From Clostridium minihomine (GTDB taxonomy: Bacteria; Bacillota; Clostridia; Oscillospirales; Acutalibacteraceae), in contig NZ_OEQH01000002.1 in NCBI RefSeq assembly GCF_900240385.1, positions 1-64,000 of the forward strand: a DNA stretch of 64,000 nucleotides, given 5' to 3'. The notes beneath the pieces are model-generated. The model did not search any database. It was not told the origin of the DNA and saw only the letters and a program-made list of their open reading frames with translations. This document shows, piece after piece, positions 1 to 7,989 of the stretch (position 1 is its first letter; each line of letters opens with the position of its first letter). The position numbers were made by a program, and so were the translations under genes.

Positions 1-22
1 CGGAACAATATTCCGTTTTCAA

Positions 23-592
23 TCATTTCATCGCCGAGATCATCATTTTTGCCACCTGAGCGATGGTGCAGCCTTTATCCATAGCCACTTTGCGCATATA
101 CTCATACGCTTCGTTTTCTTGCATGGATTTCTTTGCCATCAAAATGCCCTTGGCTTTATCAACGAATTTTCGGTCTTCCAAAGCGGTTTTCGCCTTGCTG
201 TATTCCGCAGCTAATTTTTTCATCTTTTTATGTTTGCTGATGGCAATTTGAATGGCTGGTATCAATGTATTTTCATCAACGGGTTTGGTAATACACCCCA
301 TCACGTCGGCACTGATTGCTCTTTCGGCAATGGACTTATCGCTGTAGGCTGTAAGTAACAAAATAAACGATGCCAGTTCTTCCCGATGAATAATGGCAGC
401 GGCTTCTAAGCCATCCAACACCGGCATTTTAATGTCCAGAATCGCAAAGTCGGGCTTTTTACTTCTGCAAACCTCTATCGCATCAAAGCCATCCGCAGCC
501 TCACCAACCACTTCGTAACCATTGAGCTCCAGTATTTCTCTTACATACATTCGGATAAGCGGTTCATCTTCTGCGATAACAACCCGATACAT
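23..592 (-). CDS. ANTAR-domain response regulator (EutV-like)
   Basis: Receiver domain (residues 1-120) with the acidic pocket AEDE and phosphoacceptor Asp53 in ILDIKMP, a Thr in LLTAYS and the Lys of ITKP, followed by a coiled linker and an ANTAR RNA-binding domain (about 130-189, VDKAKGILMAKK and a three-helix end). ANTAR regulators such as EutV bind paired hairpins in nascent RNA and prevent termination. ATG at 592 is chosen because AGGTGA sits just upstream; a GTG immediately before it is possible. It is the last gene of the BMC locus in this window and has its own promoter. The partner is inferred to be the sensor kinase ending at 10978, the only histidine kinase nearby. The gene stops 22 bases from the window edge. 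Confidence 0.93.
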   Translation of the reverse strand: MYRVVIAEDEPLIRMYVREILELNGYEVVGEAADGFDAIEVCRSKKPDFAILDIKMPVLDGLEAAAIIHREELASFILLLTAYSDKSIAERAISADVMGCITKPVDENTLIPAIQIAISKHKKMKKLAAEYSKAKTALEDRKFVDKAKGILMAKKSMQENEAYEYMRKVAMDKGCTIAQVAKMMISAMK

Positions 593-633
593 CACTTCAC
601 CTGCTTAATTCCAAATTAGATATCTCGTTATTT

Positions 634-682
634 ATCTTATCTGAATAATGAAAAAAAGTCAATACTCACAAGTTTTATTTAG
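634..682 (-). promoter_or_regulatory. Promoter and upstream motif of the response regulator
   Basis: On the minus strand, TTGACT (657-662) and TAAGAT (634-639) are separated by 17 bases, a good sigma-A promoter. Four bases upstream of the -35 lies CTAAATAAAACTTGTG (667-682). The same 16-mer at the same distance from TTGACT occurs ahead of the sensor kinase gene, suggesting common control. Confidence 0.75.
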
Positions 683-830
683 TTATTTTGCAATACCCCT
701 GCCAACAGGAGCCTGTTATTCGAACTGATTTCTGCTGCCTTCAATGCTAGGTGGCCTGCAAACCGTTTCCAGAATATTACAAGAATGCTCAGGGTAAAAT
801 CGTTGTAATCTTCTTCACAACAAGTGATTG

Positions 831-1001
831 GCATAGCGGCAAAAGGCATCTAAAATAACGCCAAAACACAATTTGCCGCTATGCTTTCTTTGGGCCGAAT
901 TGCCCGTAAACGGAGGAAACGTCAGTCAGCCCACCCGAAAAGCCTTGGGATACTACTTTTACTTTAAATACAATGCAGAGCTGTTGTGGGCTGACTGTGA
1001 C
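831..1001. repeat. Two inverted repeats between cupin and regulator genes
   Basis: The 427-base gap between the cupin and the regulator holds two inverted repeats. GCATAGCGGCAAA (831-843) pairs perfectly with 872-884 (13 bp, 28-base loop). GTCAGTCAGCCCAC (921-934) pairs with 986-1001, with a two-base bulge. Neither is followed by a clear T-run. They may be RNA structures between operon segments, mRNA-stability elements or remnants of a small mobile element; the sequence alone does not decide. Confidence 0.6.
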
Positions 1002-1022
1002 GTTAATCGGAAAACACAAAGA

Positions 1023-1277
1023 TTATCGGAAATGCTTTCTCATCGGAATGGTTACTTTCCACACACAATCCATTCCTTTGGGGAAAGTAACCAGATCACC
1101 TGTGCCGAAAGAAGCTTTGCCCCCGGCATATTCGACTGTCGCCTGCCCTTCGATGATATAGCAGGTTTCTGCGCTGGGATAATGCCAATTAAATTCCGCA
1201 ACGCCGCTCTCCCAAATCGGTTCGCGCATCATGTACACTTTTTCGCCTTCTGTTGCTTTTCTTACGATAATTTCCAT
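1023..1277 (-). CDS. Small single-domain cupin (EutQ/DUF861-like)
   Basis: An 84-residue beta-barrel protein of the cupin_3/DUF861 type, as in the C-terminal half of EutQ. It shows the cupin pattern WHYPSAETCYIIEGQATV followed by GDLVTFPKGMDCVWKV and the typical end KPxRKH. EutQ-family cupins occur in ethanolamine and related BMC loci; some have acetate kinase activity, but this protein is only the minimal barrel. The ATG is preceded by GGAAGGA six bases upstream. It follows eutJ after about 180 bases that contain a 9-bp hairpin (near 1311-1333). Specific role unknown. Confidence 0.8.
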   Translation of the reverse strand: MEIIVRKATEGEKVYMMREPIWESGVAEFNWHYPSAETCYIIEGQATVEYAGGKASFGTGDLVTFPKGMDCVWKVTIPMRKHFR

Positions 1278-1460
1278 ATTAAGTCCTTCCTTTCAAAACG
1301 CTCCGATACACAAAAGAGAAAATCTTTTGTGCCGGGCCATCTTTGCTAAATTCATCTAAACAAAAAAGAAACGATTCTAACACACTATTCATCGAAACTG
1401 TTTTAAATTGTCAAACCGCTCGCTCTCCATTTTCTTTGCCGGGCTGTTTTGCTGAACTAC

Positions 1461-2312
1461 TCAGGATGTTACCGTACTGCTCTCTGTCTGATTTTGTTCT
1501 GCAAAGCAGTTCATGGCAATTCCGATGGGGGTTACCAAAAAGGGATTGGACGGCAGAATCACCGGAATCCCAACCTGCGCCTGAAACACCTTTTCAATTC
1601 CGGTCATGCAGCAAGTGCCGCCGCAAAGATACAGAACTTCGGTTTCATTGGTATCGATATGGTTGCGCACAATAGAAGCCATTTTTTCCACCACAGGCTT
1701 GATGATCGGAAAAATTTTCTTGTGGTTGGAACGATCCATTTTGATGCGCTCTGCCTCTTCAAAAGGAACCCCCATATTGCCCGACAGCACCAACGTAAGA
1801 TGCACACCGCCCGTGGCTTCATCCACCACGCGCATCACATCGCCGTCACGGAATACCGCAAGGCCGGTTGTTCCCCCACCGATATCCACAATCACACCGT
1901 TGGAAATACGGTATAGAGCATTGGCTGCACTGGGCTCATCCAACACCCGAATTACTTCGAATCCGGCACTTTCTGCCACATAGATATGGGTTTTGGTGCT
2001 GCTTTCGGTTCCGGCCGGCATCGCAATTGCGCACTGGGTCAGCTCCCGGCCAATGCGAGATTCCAAAGTGGCTTTTAGCTCCCCGACAATTTGCTGCGCC
2101 CCCATAAAATCCACCACTACGCCATCGCGAAGAACTCTGGCCGCGCGCTTTTCGCAAGCAACCGGATGATCCTTTTCATCCAATACTACAATCACGATAT
2201 ATGCCGTACCCAAATCCACGCCGACTTTTAGCTTTCCTTTGGCGGAAGACAGAACTTTCTTTTCCGAACGTTCTACCTTTTCGATGTATGCGTTAACCGC
2301 CTTCAAATCCAT
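1461..2312 (-). CDS. eutJ: EutJ-family Hsp70-like chaperone
   Basis: An actin/Hsp70-fold ATPase of about 283 residues, the size of EutJ. Nucleotide-binding signatures are visible: VGVDLGTAYIVIVVLD near the N-terminus, the central VDIGGGTTGLAVF, and LCGGTCCMTGIEKVF near the end. EutJ proteins accompany microcompartment operons and are thought to help fold or assemble compartment enzymes. ATG at 2312 is chosen because GAGGGG lies upstream and homologues begin at this point; an in-frame start 18 codons earlier lacks support. It lies between metK and the cupin gene in the BMC operon. Confidence 0.9.
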   Translation of the reverse strand: MDLKAVNAYIEKVERSEKKVLSSAKGKLKVGVDLGTAYIVIVVLDEKDHPVACEKRAARVLRDGVVVDFMGAQQIVGELKATLESRIGRELTQCAIAMPAGTESSTKTHIYVAESAGFEVIRVLDEPSAANALYRISNGVIVDIGGGTTGLAVFRDGDVMRVVDEATGGVHLTLVLSGNMGVPFEEAERIKMDRSNHKKIFPIIKPVVEKMASIVRNHIDTNETEVLYLCGGTCCMTGIEKVFQAQVGIPVILPSNPFLVTPIGIAMNCFAEQNQTESSTVTS

Positions 2313-2484
2313 TCCCGCTTCCCCTCTCGTGTTGTTTCTTCCAGCACATCCATCTGTTGTATGCACCGATGTGTGCGGCCAAAAATTTGCTGTTCGAATC
2401 CAGTCTTATCAAAACAGCTCTATTTTGTGGACGCGGCTTCTGCATTTATCTATCAAACCCAAAACAGTATCGTGCAATGCAAAA

Positions 2485-3663
2485 TCAAAGAAATCTCTTG
2501 GCCATACGCTGCATCGCCAACACACATAGATGCTCGGTTTGATCCAATTCTTCCCACCGAAAGCCCTGATTCTCCCGGCCAAAATGACCATAAGATGCCG
2601 TCTTTTGATACTGGGGTCTGCGCAGGCTCAAGTTTTCCAGAATATCTTTTACCGAGTAAGAGAATACCTCTCTCACAATGTCATGCAGAATATCCAGCGG
2701 AATCTGCTCGGTTCCGTATGTATGAATCGACACAGCTTCCGGCTCAGGGCGGCCAATGGCATAAGCCAGCGCCACCTCACACCGTTTGGCTAACTTGGCT
2801 GCGACAATGTGTTTTGCCACATACCGCGCCATATAAGCGGCTGATCGATCCACCTTAGTGGGATCTTTCCCCGAAAACGCACCGCCGCCATGTTTGCCAA
2901 TACCCCCATAGGTATCCACCATCAGTTTGCGCCCGGTCAGTCCCGTATCTGCCATAGGACCGCCCACAGAAAAGCTGCCGGTGGGATTGATATGAATCTG
3001 CGTGTGTTCATTCAGCCAGCGGAGGTCGATTACCGGACAAATGACATCACGCAAAATAGATTCCCGAATCAGTTCCCCGGAAATACCTTCCTGATGATGG
3101 GCAGACACAATGATGCTGGTAATGTGACTTGGTTTTCCATTTTCATCATACTGCATGGTCACTTGCGATTTTCCATCCGGATACAGCCAGGAAAGCCGGC
3201 CGCTTTTGCGCATTTCTGCCAGCCGAAGGCAAAGCTTTGTGGCCAGATGATGCGTCAGGGGCATATAGGTTTCGCTTTCATCGCAGGCAAACCCATACAT
3301 GATTCCCTGATCCCCGGCCCCAATCAGGCCCTGTTCTAGTCCAACCCCTTGAGCAATATCCGGAGATTGAGCATGAACATTGGTAAGAATCAGGCAATTA
3401 CGCGCATCCAGCCCAGATTCGGGCGTGGTATACCCAATCTGCCAGGCGACTTTTCGGGCAACCTCCAAAATATCCACGCTTGCGTTGGAAGTCACTTCTC
3501 CCGCAAGAAAAAGCGTATCCTTTGAGGCCATCGTTTCCACCGCCACACGGCTGAATGGATCCTGTTCCAAATAAGCATCCAGAATGCCATCTGATATTTG
3601 ATCGCAAAGCTTATCGGGGTGCCCTTCCGTCACCGATTCAGATGTCACCAGATAAGACTGCAT
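2485..3663 (-). CDS. metK: S-adenosylmethionine synthetase
   Basis: Forms S-adenosylmethionine from methionine and ATP. The 392-residue protein has the family motifs SVTEGHPDKLCDQISD at the start, GAGDQGIMYGFA in the middle and GGGAFSGKDPTKVDRSAAY in the C-terminal domain. ATG at 3663 is preceded by AAAGGCGG at good spacing. It lies inside the BMC operon between the aldehyde dehydrogenase and eutJ. Radical-SAM activases consume SAM, so a dedicated supply for the glycyl radical enzyme is the simplest reading (inference). No targeting extension is obvious at either end. Whether a second, housekeeping metK exists elsewhere cannot be seen here. Confidence 0.95.
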   Translation of the reverse strand: MQSYLVTSESVTEGHPDKLCDQISDGILDAYLEQDPFSRVAVETMASKDTLFLAGEVTSNASVDILEVARKVAWQIGYTTPESGLDARNCLILTNVHAQSPDIAQGVGLEQGLIGAGDQGIMYGFACDESETYMPLTHHLATKLCLRLAEMRKSGRLSWLYPDGKSQVTMQYDENGKPSHITSIIVSAHHQEGISGELIRESILRDVICPVIDLRWLNEHTQIHINPTGSFSVGGPMADTGLTGRKLMVDTYGGIGKHGGGAFSGKDPTKVDRSAAYMARYVAKHIVAAKLAKRCEVALAYAIGRPEPEAVSIHTYGTEQIPLDILHDIVREVFSYSVKDILENLSLRRPQYQKTASYGHFGRENQGFRWEELDQTEHLCVLAMQRMAKRFL

Positions 3664-3926
3664 GTCTTGACACCGCCTTTTATCAAAAGTATCTTGGGGA
3701 TGAGCTGGGCTTCCAAGCGGCAAAGGTTTGTTTTTTTCTCCGTCTAAAACCAACCCTCTTTTTGACGCTTGCTCTGCAACTGTTTGCGATTGATTTGCCG
3801 CCGCAGCTCATCACACAGGGTTCTTCCCCACAACAGCTCCCGTACAAACTTTGTTCTATATTTTACCGCCTCAAAAAACGGCTTGCACATAACAGAACAA
3901 AGCCCCCAAAAGATAGAAATCTGCAA

Positions 3927-5276
3927 TCAGCGAATCGAAAATCCGCTTGTCAGCGTGCAGCGTCTTCTTCGGGCAAAATGCCGGGCGGTTGTTACTCCTT
4001 CTCCGGTTACATTGGCAATGGTAAAGCTGGCATTCCCTTCACCGTTAACGCCAATTCCTACCAAAGAAGAGCCATTTTTCGCAAATACCGACGTCTGCAT
4101 GATATGTGCCGCCCGATTCAAACGCTCAATGGATTGAGAGTGAATCATGGCGGTATGCCGAAGCCCCTGTTCAATAAACAAGGCAGTTTCCAGCGCTGCA
4201 TCAAAGTCTTTGACACACACCATAGGAACCAGCGGCATCAGCATTTCCAGCGTCACAAAGGGATGTGTTTTGACGGTGTTCACCACAATCAGGCGAACCT
4301 CCCAGTCGCAGGAAATCCCGGCGGCTTTCAGAATGGCATTGGCGCTTTTTCCTTCTAGGGCACGGTTCATGGTCATCTCACTGGTGACGGTTGCCTTGGT
4401 CAGTTTCAGCATTTCCAGCTCATTTTCCACATAGTACACGCCTTGCTTTTTTAGCTCCTCAGCAAACTGAGAAGCAGCTGAAGAAACCACAACAATACTC
4501 TTTTCACTGATGCACATGATATTGTGATCAAAAGAGGCACCCGCGATGATATCACCGGCCGCTTTTGTAAAATTGGCTGTTTCATCCACGATTGCCACCG
4601 GGTTTGCCTGGCCTGCCCCAATCACTCTTTTGGATGCAGAAAGTGCCTTGCCCAGCATTCTGCCACCGCCGGTGGCAACCACCATCGCCACATCCGGATG
4701 ATTCATAATTTCATCGGCCAGCTGCATGGAAGATTCCGAAAGCGCAATCACCAGGTTGGGAATTCCGCACACGCTGTATATGGCCTCATTAATATGATTG
4801 ACCACAAAGCGGGAAACCGCAACACACCTGGGGTGCGGGATATGAATTACAGCGTTCCCGGCCGCCAGCATTCCGATGGTATTGTTAATAATAGTAGCAC
4901 AGGGGTTTGTGCCCGGCTGCACCGCGCAGATTACCCCATAGGCGGAATATTCATATAAAGTCATTCCATCATCACCGGTCAGAACATCTGTCACCAGATC
5001 TTCTACCCCAGGTGTTTTGTGAATGGCCAGCATCAGCTTTATTATCTTATCACGGGGATTGCCCATCCCGGTTTCTTGCAGTTCCTTCTCGGCCATTTCC
5101 GGAACCAATGGAATCATCCTGTTTTTAATTGCCGTAATGACTTCCCGCCTGCGATTAAGCGTCAGTTTGGAATAGGCCTGATAAGCCTTTCGCGACACAA
5201 AAACAGCCTGTTCCACCACATCCGGCTGCTGTTCTGCAACAAAACCGGCTGTACACATTCTATCGTTAAATTCCAT
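3927..5276 (-). CDS. CoA-acylating aldehyde dehydrogenase (EutE/PduP-like)
   Basis: Oxidises an aldehyde to acyl-CoA with NAD+ inside the compartment, recycling toxic aldehyde from the signature enzyme. Catalytic Cys255 lies in FDHNIMCISEKS, matching the FDNxxC[IT]xEK pattern of EutE/PduP; the nucleotide-binding region includes ATGGGRMLGKAL. The end ARRRRCTLTSGFSIR is the usual family C-terminus. The 449-residue length is normal, and no PduP-type amphipathic N-terminal targeting helix is evident. The ATG at 5276 is preceded by GGAG; the gene overlaps the shell gene upstream by 11 bases, implying translational coupling. Acyl chain length cannot be read from sequence. Confidence 0.92.
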   Translation of the reverse strand: MEFNDRMCTAGFVAEQQPDVVEQAVFVSRKAYQAYSKLTLNRRREVITAIKNRMIPLVPEMAEKELQETGMGNPRDKIIKLMLAIHKTPGVEDLVTDVLTGDDGMTLYEYSAYGVICAVQPGTNPCATIINNTIGMLAAGNAVIHIPHPRCVAVSRFVVNHINEAIYSVCGIPNLVIALSESSMQLADEIMNHPDVAMVVATGGGRMLGKALSASKRVIGAGQANPVAIVDETANFTKAAGDIIAGASFDHNIMCISEKSIVVVSSAASQFAEELKKQGVYYVENELEMLKLTKATVTSEMTMNRALEGKSANAILKAAGISCDWEVRLIVVNTVKTHPFVTLEMLMPLVPMVCVKDFDAALETALFIEQGLRHTAMIHSQSIERLNRAAHIMQTSVFAKNGSSLVGIGVNGEGNASFTIANVTGEGVTTARHFARRRRCTLTSGFSIR

Positions 5277-5844
5277 AACAAGCTCCATTCTGTTCAGGAG
5301 CCGGTTTGGCCGGCATTCCTTCAACGATTTTATTTTGGCTCGTCTGCGGCTCGTCAGTTACAGCTGCCGGCAAACGGTTTCTTTTCTTCTTTTTCCGCAT
5401 AGGCTTCTGTTCGGAAGCATCGCCGGAACAAACGGGATTTACCGCCGTTCGTGTCGGGGGCTGACCGTTGGTTTCCAGTATACACTCGTTTTCAGCCACT
5501 TCATTTGATTCCAAGCCAAAATCAGGATTCAACATGCAGTCAAACATCGAACCGGTATCGTCCGATTCTGCCGTTTGACAGAAAACTTCTGAAACCCCAT
5601 CCGCCGGGCAGGGAATTACTTTGGAAGAAATATATCCCCCATATTCTTCCCCCATCTGCTTGCCGGCCTGAATGGCGGCATCGACAGCTGCCACTTCACC
5701 CAATACTTTGACCGTAAGCCAACCGTACCCCCATGTCCGTTCCACATTCGCAATTTTGACATTCGCCGTTTTCGCCATGAGATCGGTAATCATCACAGCA
5801 GTGGCAAGCCCTCGAATTTCGATGATTCCCAATGCACTTTCCAT
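5266..5844 (-). CDS. BMC-H shell protein with long basic C-terminal tail
   Basis: Residues 1 to about 90 are a canonical BMC domain (ALGIIEIRGLATAVMITDLMAKTANVKI, then KVLGEVAAVDAAIQAG), which forms hexameric facets of the shell. About 100 further residues follow: an acidic, Cys-containing stretch and then a low-complexity section with KKKKRNR, probably disordered. Extended BMC-H proteins are known (EutK, for example, ends in a DNA-binding-like domain), but this tail is not recognised. ATG at 5844 with AAGGGGGA upstream is preferred over an earlier start. It overlaps the aldehyde dehydrogenase start. Confidence 0.9.
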   Translation of the reverse strand: MESALGIIEIRGLATAVMITDLMAKTANVKIANVERTWGYGWLTVKVLGEVAAVDAAIQAGKQMGEEYGGYISSKVIPCPADGVSEVFCQTAESDDTGSMFDCMLNPDFGLESNEVAENECILETNGQPPTRTAVNPVCSGDASEQKPMRKKKKRNRLPAAVTDEPQTSQNKIVEGMPAKPAPEQNGACYGI

Positions 5845-6203
5845 CCGGCGTGTCCCCCTTCCTGATTTCAAAAATCCTATCGTGATTGGTACAGAATGCT
5901 TCTGCCAAGTGTTTTAGATTGTTCTTCCTTCACACGGCGCGGTTTCGCCCGGGCGCAGGCGAAACCATCCAGCCGTTTCGGTAAGGAAAAACAAACTGAT
6001 CCGTTTTTCGAAAAACTCTTTTTCCCATAGACGCCCCCGCCGATTGGTGCTCCCGAACGTTTCGGCACAGGAGGAGCAAACAGCAGCGCCTGATTCCGGT
6101 TAACCACAGGAAAATGATTCGTTCTGACGGAAATCATAATTTTATATTCGAACTATTCAAAAAATCGAAAGTCTGATCTATGGAATTCTAGTGATATGCG
6201 GGT
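5845..6203. other. Intercistronic BMC spacer with strong hairpin
   Basis: This is a 359-base gap inside an otherwise tight operon. It contains a perfect 9-bp stem (5941-5949 with 5958-5966, 8-base loop) and a 14-base palindrome GTTTTTCGAAAAAC (6003-6016). No T-run follows, so it is not an obvious terminator. An 86-codon reading frame spans it on the minus strand without a ribosome site; I do not call it a gene. It may be an RNA processing or regulatory site separating shell genes. Confidence 0.5.
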
Positions 6204-6986
6204 TTAAATGTAAGGCGTTGCGCAGCTTTTCGGCTCTTCGCCCATGGCGCTCAGCAGTTTTAGTCCCACATCAATGGCCGCTTTCACCGCTTGCCGCACC
6301 GCACCGGAATCCCCGGTAAAGGTGAGTGTAACTTCGTTTGAGTAGCAATATCCCTCTCCGGCATTGGGGGAAGTATAGCTGACAACCTCTACGTTAGCCG
6401 CTTTAACAGCCACATCCGACAAAACGGTTCCAATCGCCGCCGGAGCCGCGCACACCAGACCAAAGGCTTTCCCCAACGGGCAGCCGAATGCCTTTTCAAT
6501 ACAGTAGCTGGCTCTGGCAGTGTACTGATATTCCAGATGGCCGGGGTCGCTCACATAAATGTCCCCATAATATTTCTCTAAAGAACTCAGCGCCACTTCC
6601 ACACCACGGCGGGCATCCGACACATCGTCTGCTCCAATGATAATAAGGGCACCGGGGCCGGCCCCACCCTTGCCGTCACGGGGTGCTTCCACACTGATCA
6701 CCTCAGTGTTCGTGGCTTTAATCGCATCGTCAACCGCCATAACATGGGGGCCCAGTGCCGATCTTCCCCCGATAATGCCAATGGAACGATATTTTCCCAG
6801 TTTCATGGCTTGCGCCAATTGCGGATCCACACTGGCAATTACTAAACCAATGGTATCCCCGATGGCAGTACCAACATATTCGGTCACTCCAATGTTCTTT
6901 TCCACAGACGTGGATCCCGGTAATTCAGCAGCATTCATCTCGGATGCAACACGCTTCATCACCTTCTCAATCAAATTTTGATCCAT
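6204..6986 (-). CDS. BMC-T tandem-domain shell protein, PduB-like
   Basis: Two fused BMC domains in 260 residues, closely resembling PduB: FVGTAIGDTIGLVIA-type start (here YVGTAIGDTIGLVIA), SIGIIGGRSALGPHVMA, DAIKATNTEVISVE, GGAGPGALIIIG, QYTARASYCIEKAFG and a SGDSGAVRQAV end. Such proteins form trimers on the shell facet. The first 20 residues (MDQNLIEKVMKRVASEMN) form a predicted amphipathic helix, like the PduB N-terminus that links core enzymes to the shell. ATG with AGGAGG upstream; it follows the activase gene by 27 bases. PduB similarity points to a propanediol-type rather than an ethanolamine-type compartment (inference). Confidence 0.94.
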   Translation of the reverse strand: MDQNLIEKVMKRVASEMNAAELPGSTSVEKNIGVTEYVGTAIGDTIGLVIASVDPQLAQAMKLGKYRSIGIIGGRSALGPHVMAVDDAIKATNTEVISVEAPRDGKGGAGPGALIIIGADDVSDARRGVEVALSSLEKYYGDIYVSDPGHLEYQYTARASYCIEKAFGCPLGKAFGLVCAAPAAIGTVLSDVAVKAANVEVVSYTSPNAGEGYCYSNEVTLTFTGDSGAVRQAVKAAIDVGLKLLSAMGEEPKSCATPYI

Positions 6987-7013
6987 TCCATAACCTCCTG
7001 TTCATTCTTATTT

Positions 7014-7934
7014 TTAACCGCCCACAACACAGCGAAGTCCCTGATTTTGCACAATCTGCTGGAATTTAGCCGCTTCTTCCGGTGGAAGCGGTTTGATTTC
7101 GTAACCCATCGAATACTCTTTCCCTAGCAGGTTATATTTGTTTTCACCCAATGTATGATAAGGAAGCACATGAACGGTATCAACCCCCTGCAAGGTTTTT
7201 GCAAACTCGGCAATGCGTAGAAACTCTTCGTCAAATGCATTGATTGTCGGAATGGTTGGAACGCGGATTACCGTTTTGGTCAGCTGAGCAATTCGCACCG
7301 CATTTTTATGAATCAGCTCGTTTGTTACGCCGGTCACGTTTTTATGCGTTTGGGAATTCATAGACTTAATGTCCAGCAAAGCCAGGTCAATAAAGGGAAA
7401 AACCGATTCCACCGCCTGTTCACTGCCGTACCCTGTGGTTTCTATGGCAGTGTGCCACCCCTGTGACTTACAGGCTTTGAGCAGCTCGGTTGCAAATTCC
7501 CACTGCACCATCGGCTCCCCTCCCGACAGGGTAATCCCGCCGCCGGATTTCCGGTAAATGGTCGCATCCTTCTTCAGGATTTGCACCACTTGCTCTACCG
7601 TCATTTTCTCGCCTTTTAGCACAAGTGCACCTGTGGGACATACACTGGCGCATTCCCCGCAGCCCACACATTTTTGCCGGTCAATCAGCCCGGGGGTATC
7701 CAGGCTGATTGCGCCGACTTTGCAGGCACGCAGGCATTTGCCGCAGCTGATGCATTGACTCTGCTGAAACATAACAACGGGAGCCAGCTTTTGTGATTCC
7801 GGATTGCAACACCAGAGGCAGGAGAGCGGACAACCTTTCAGGAAGACAATGGTTCGTATGCCGGGGCCGTCGTGAATAGAGAAACGCTGAATATCAAACA
7901 CCGTTCCCTCGGCTTTATAGTTTACAGACGCCAT
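7014..7934 (-). CDS. Glycyl radical enzyme activating enzyme (radical SAM)
   Basis: A 306-residue activase that installs the glycyl radical on the adjacent enzyme using SAM and reduced iron-sulfur clusters. The radical-SAM CX3CX2C is Cys35, Cys39 and Cys42. A ferredoxin-like insert carries two CX2CX2CX3C sets (Cys61-71 and Cys89-99), as in activases of glycerol dehydratase and CutD rather than the short PflA. GGGITLSGGEP is the SAM-binding GGE motif. ATG is preceded by AGGAGG. It sits 55 bases downstream of the enzyme gene. The extra clusters support assignment to the dehydratase/lyase class. Confidence 0.95.
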   Translation of the reverse strand: MASVNYKAEGTVFDIQRFSIHDGPGIRTIVFLKGCPLSCLWCCNPESQKLAPVVMFQQSQCISCGKCLRACKVGAISLDTPGLIDRQKCVGCGECASVCPTGALVLKGEKMTVEQVVQILKKDATIYRKSGGGITLSGGEPMVQWEFATELLKACKSQGWHTAIETTGYGSEQAVESVFPFIDLALLDIKSMNSQTHKNVTGVTNELIHKNAVRIAQLTKTVIRVPTIPTINAFDEEFLRIAEFAKTLQGVDTVHVLPYHTLGENKYNLLGKEYSMGYEIKPLPPEEAAKFQQIVQNQGLRCVVGG

Positions 7935-7989
7935 TTATAAAAAACCTCCTGCACTTCATTGCGCGCCGTATTGAAAAGAAATGCTATAT

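Noticed and set aside
2380-2410. GTTCGAATCC motif resembling a tRNA T-loop between eutJ and metK
   Set aside because: No acceptor stem, anticodon arm or D arm can be drawn around it; chance match.
5877-6137. 86-codon frame between the two shell genes (minus strand)
   Set aside because: No ribosome site before its ATG, no recognisable domain, and it is built over hairpins; more likely non-coding spacer.
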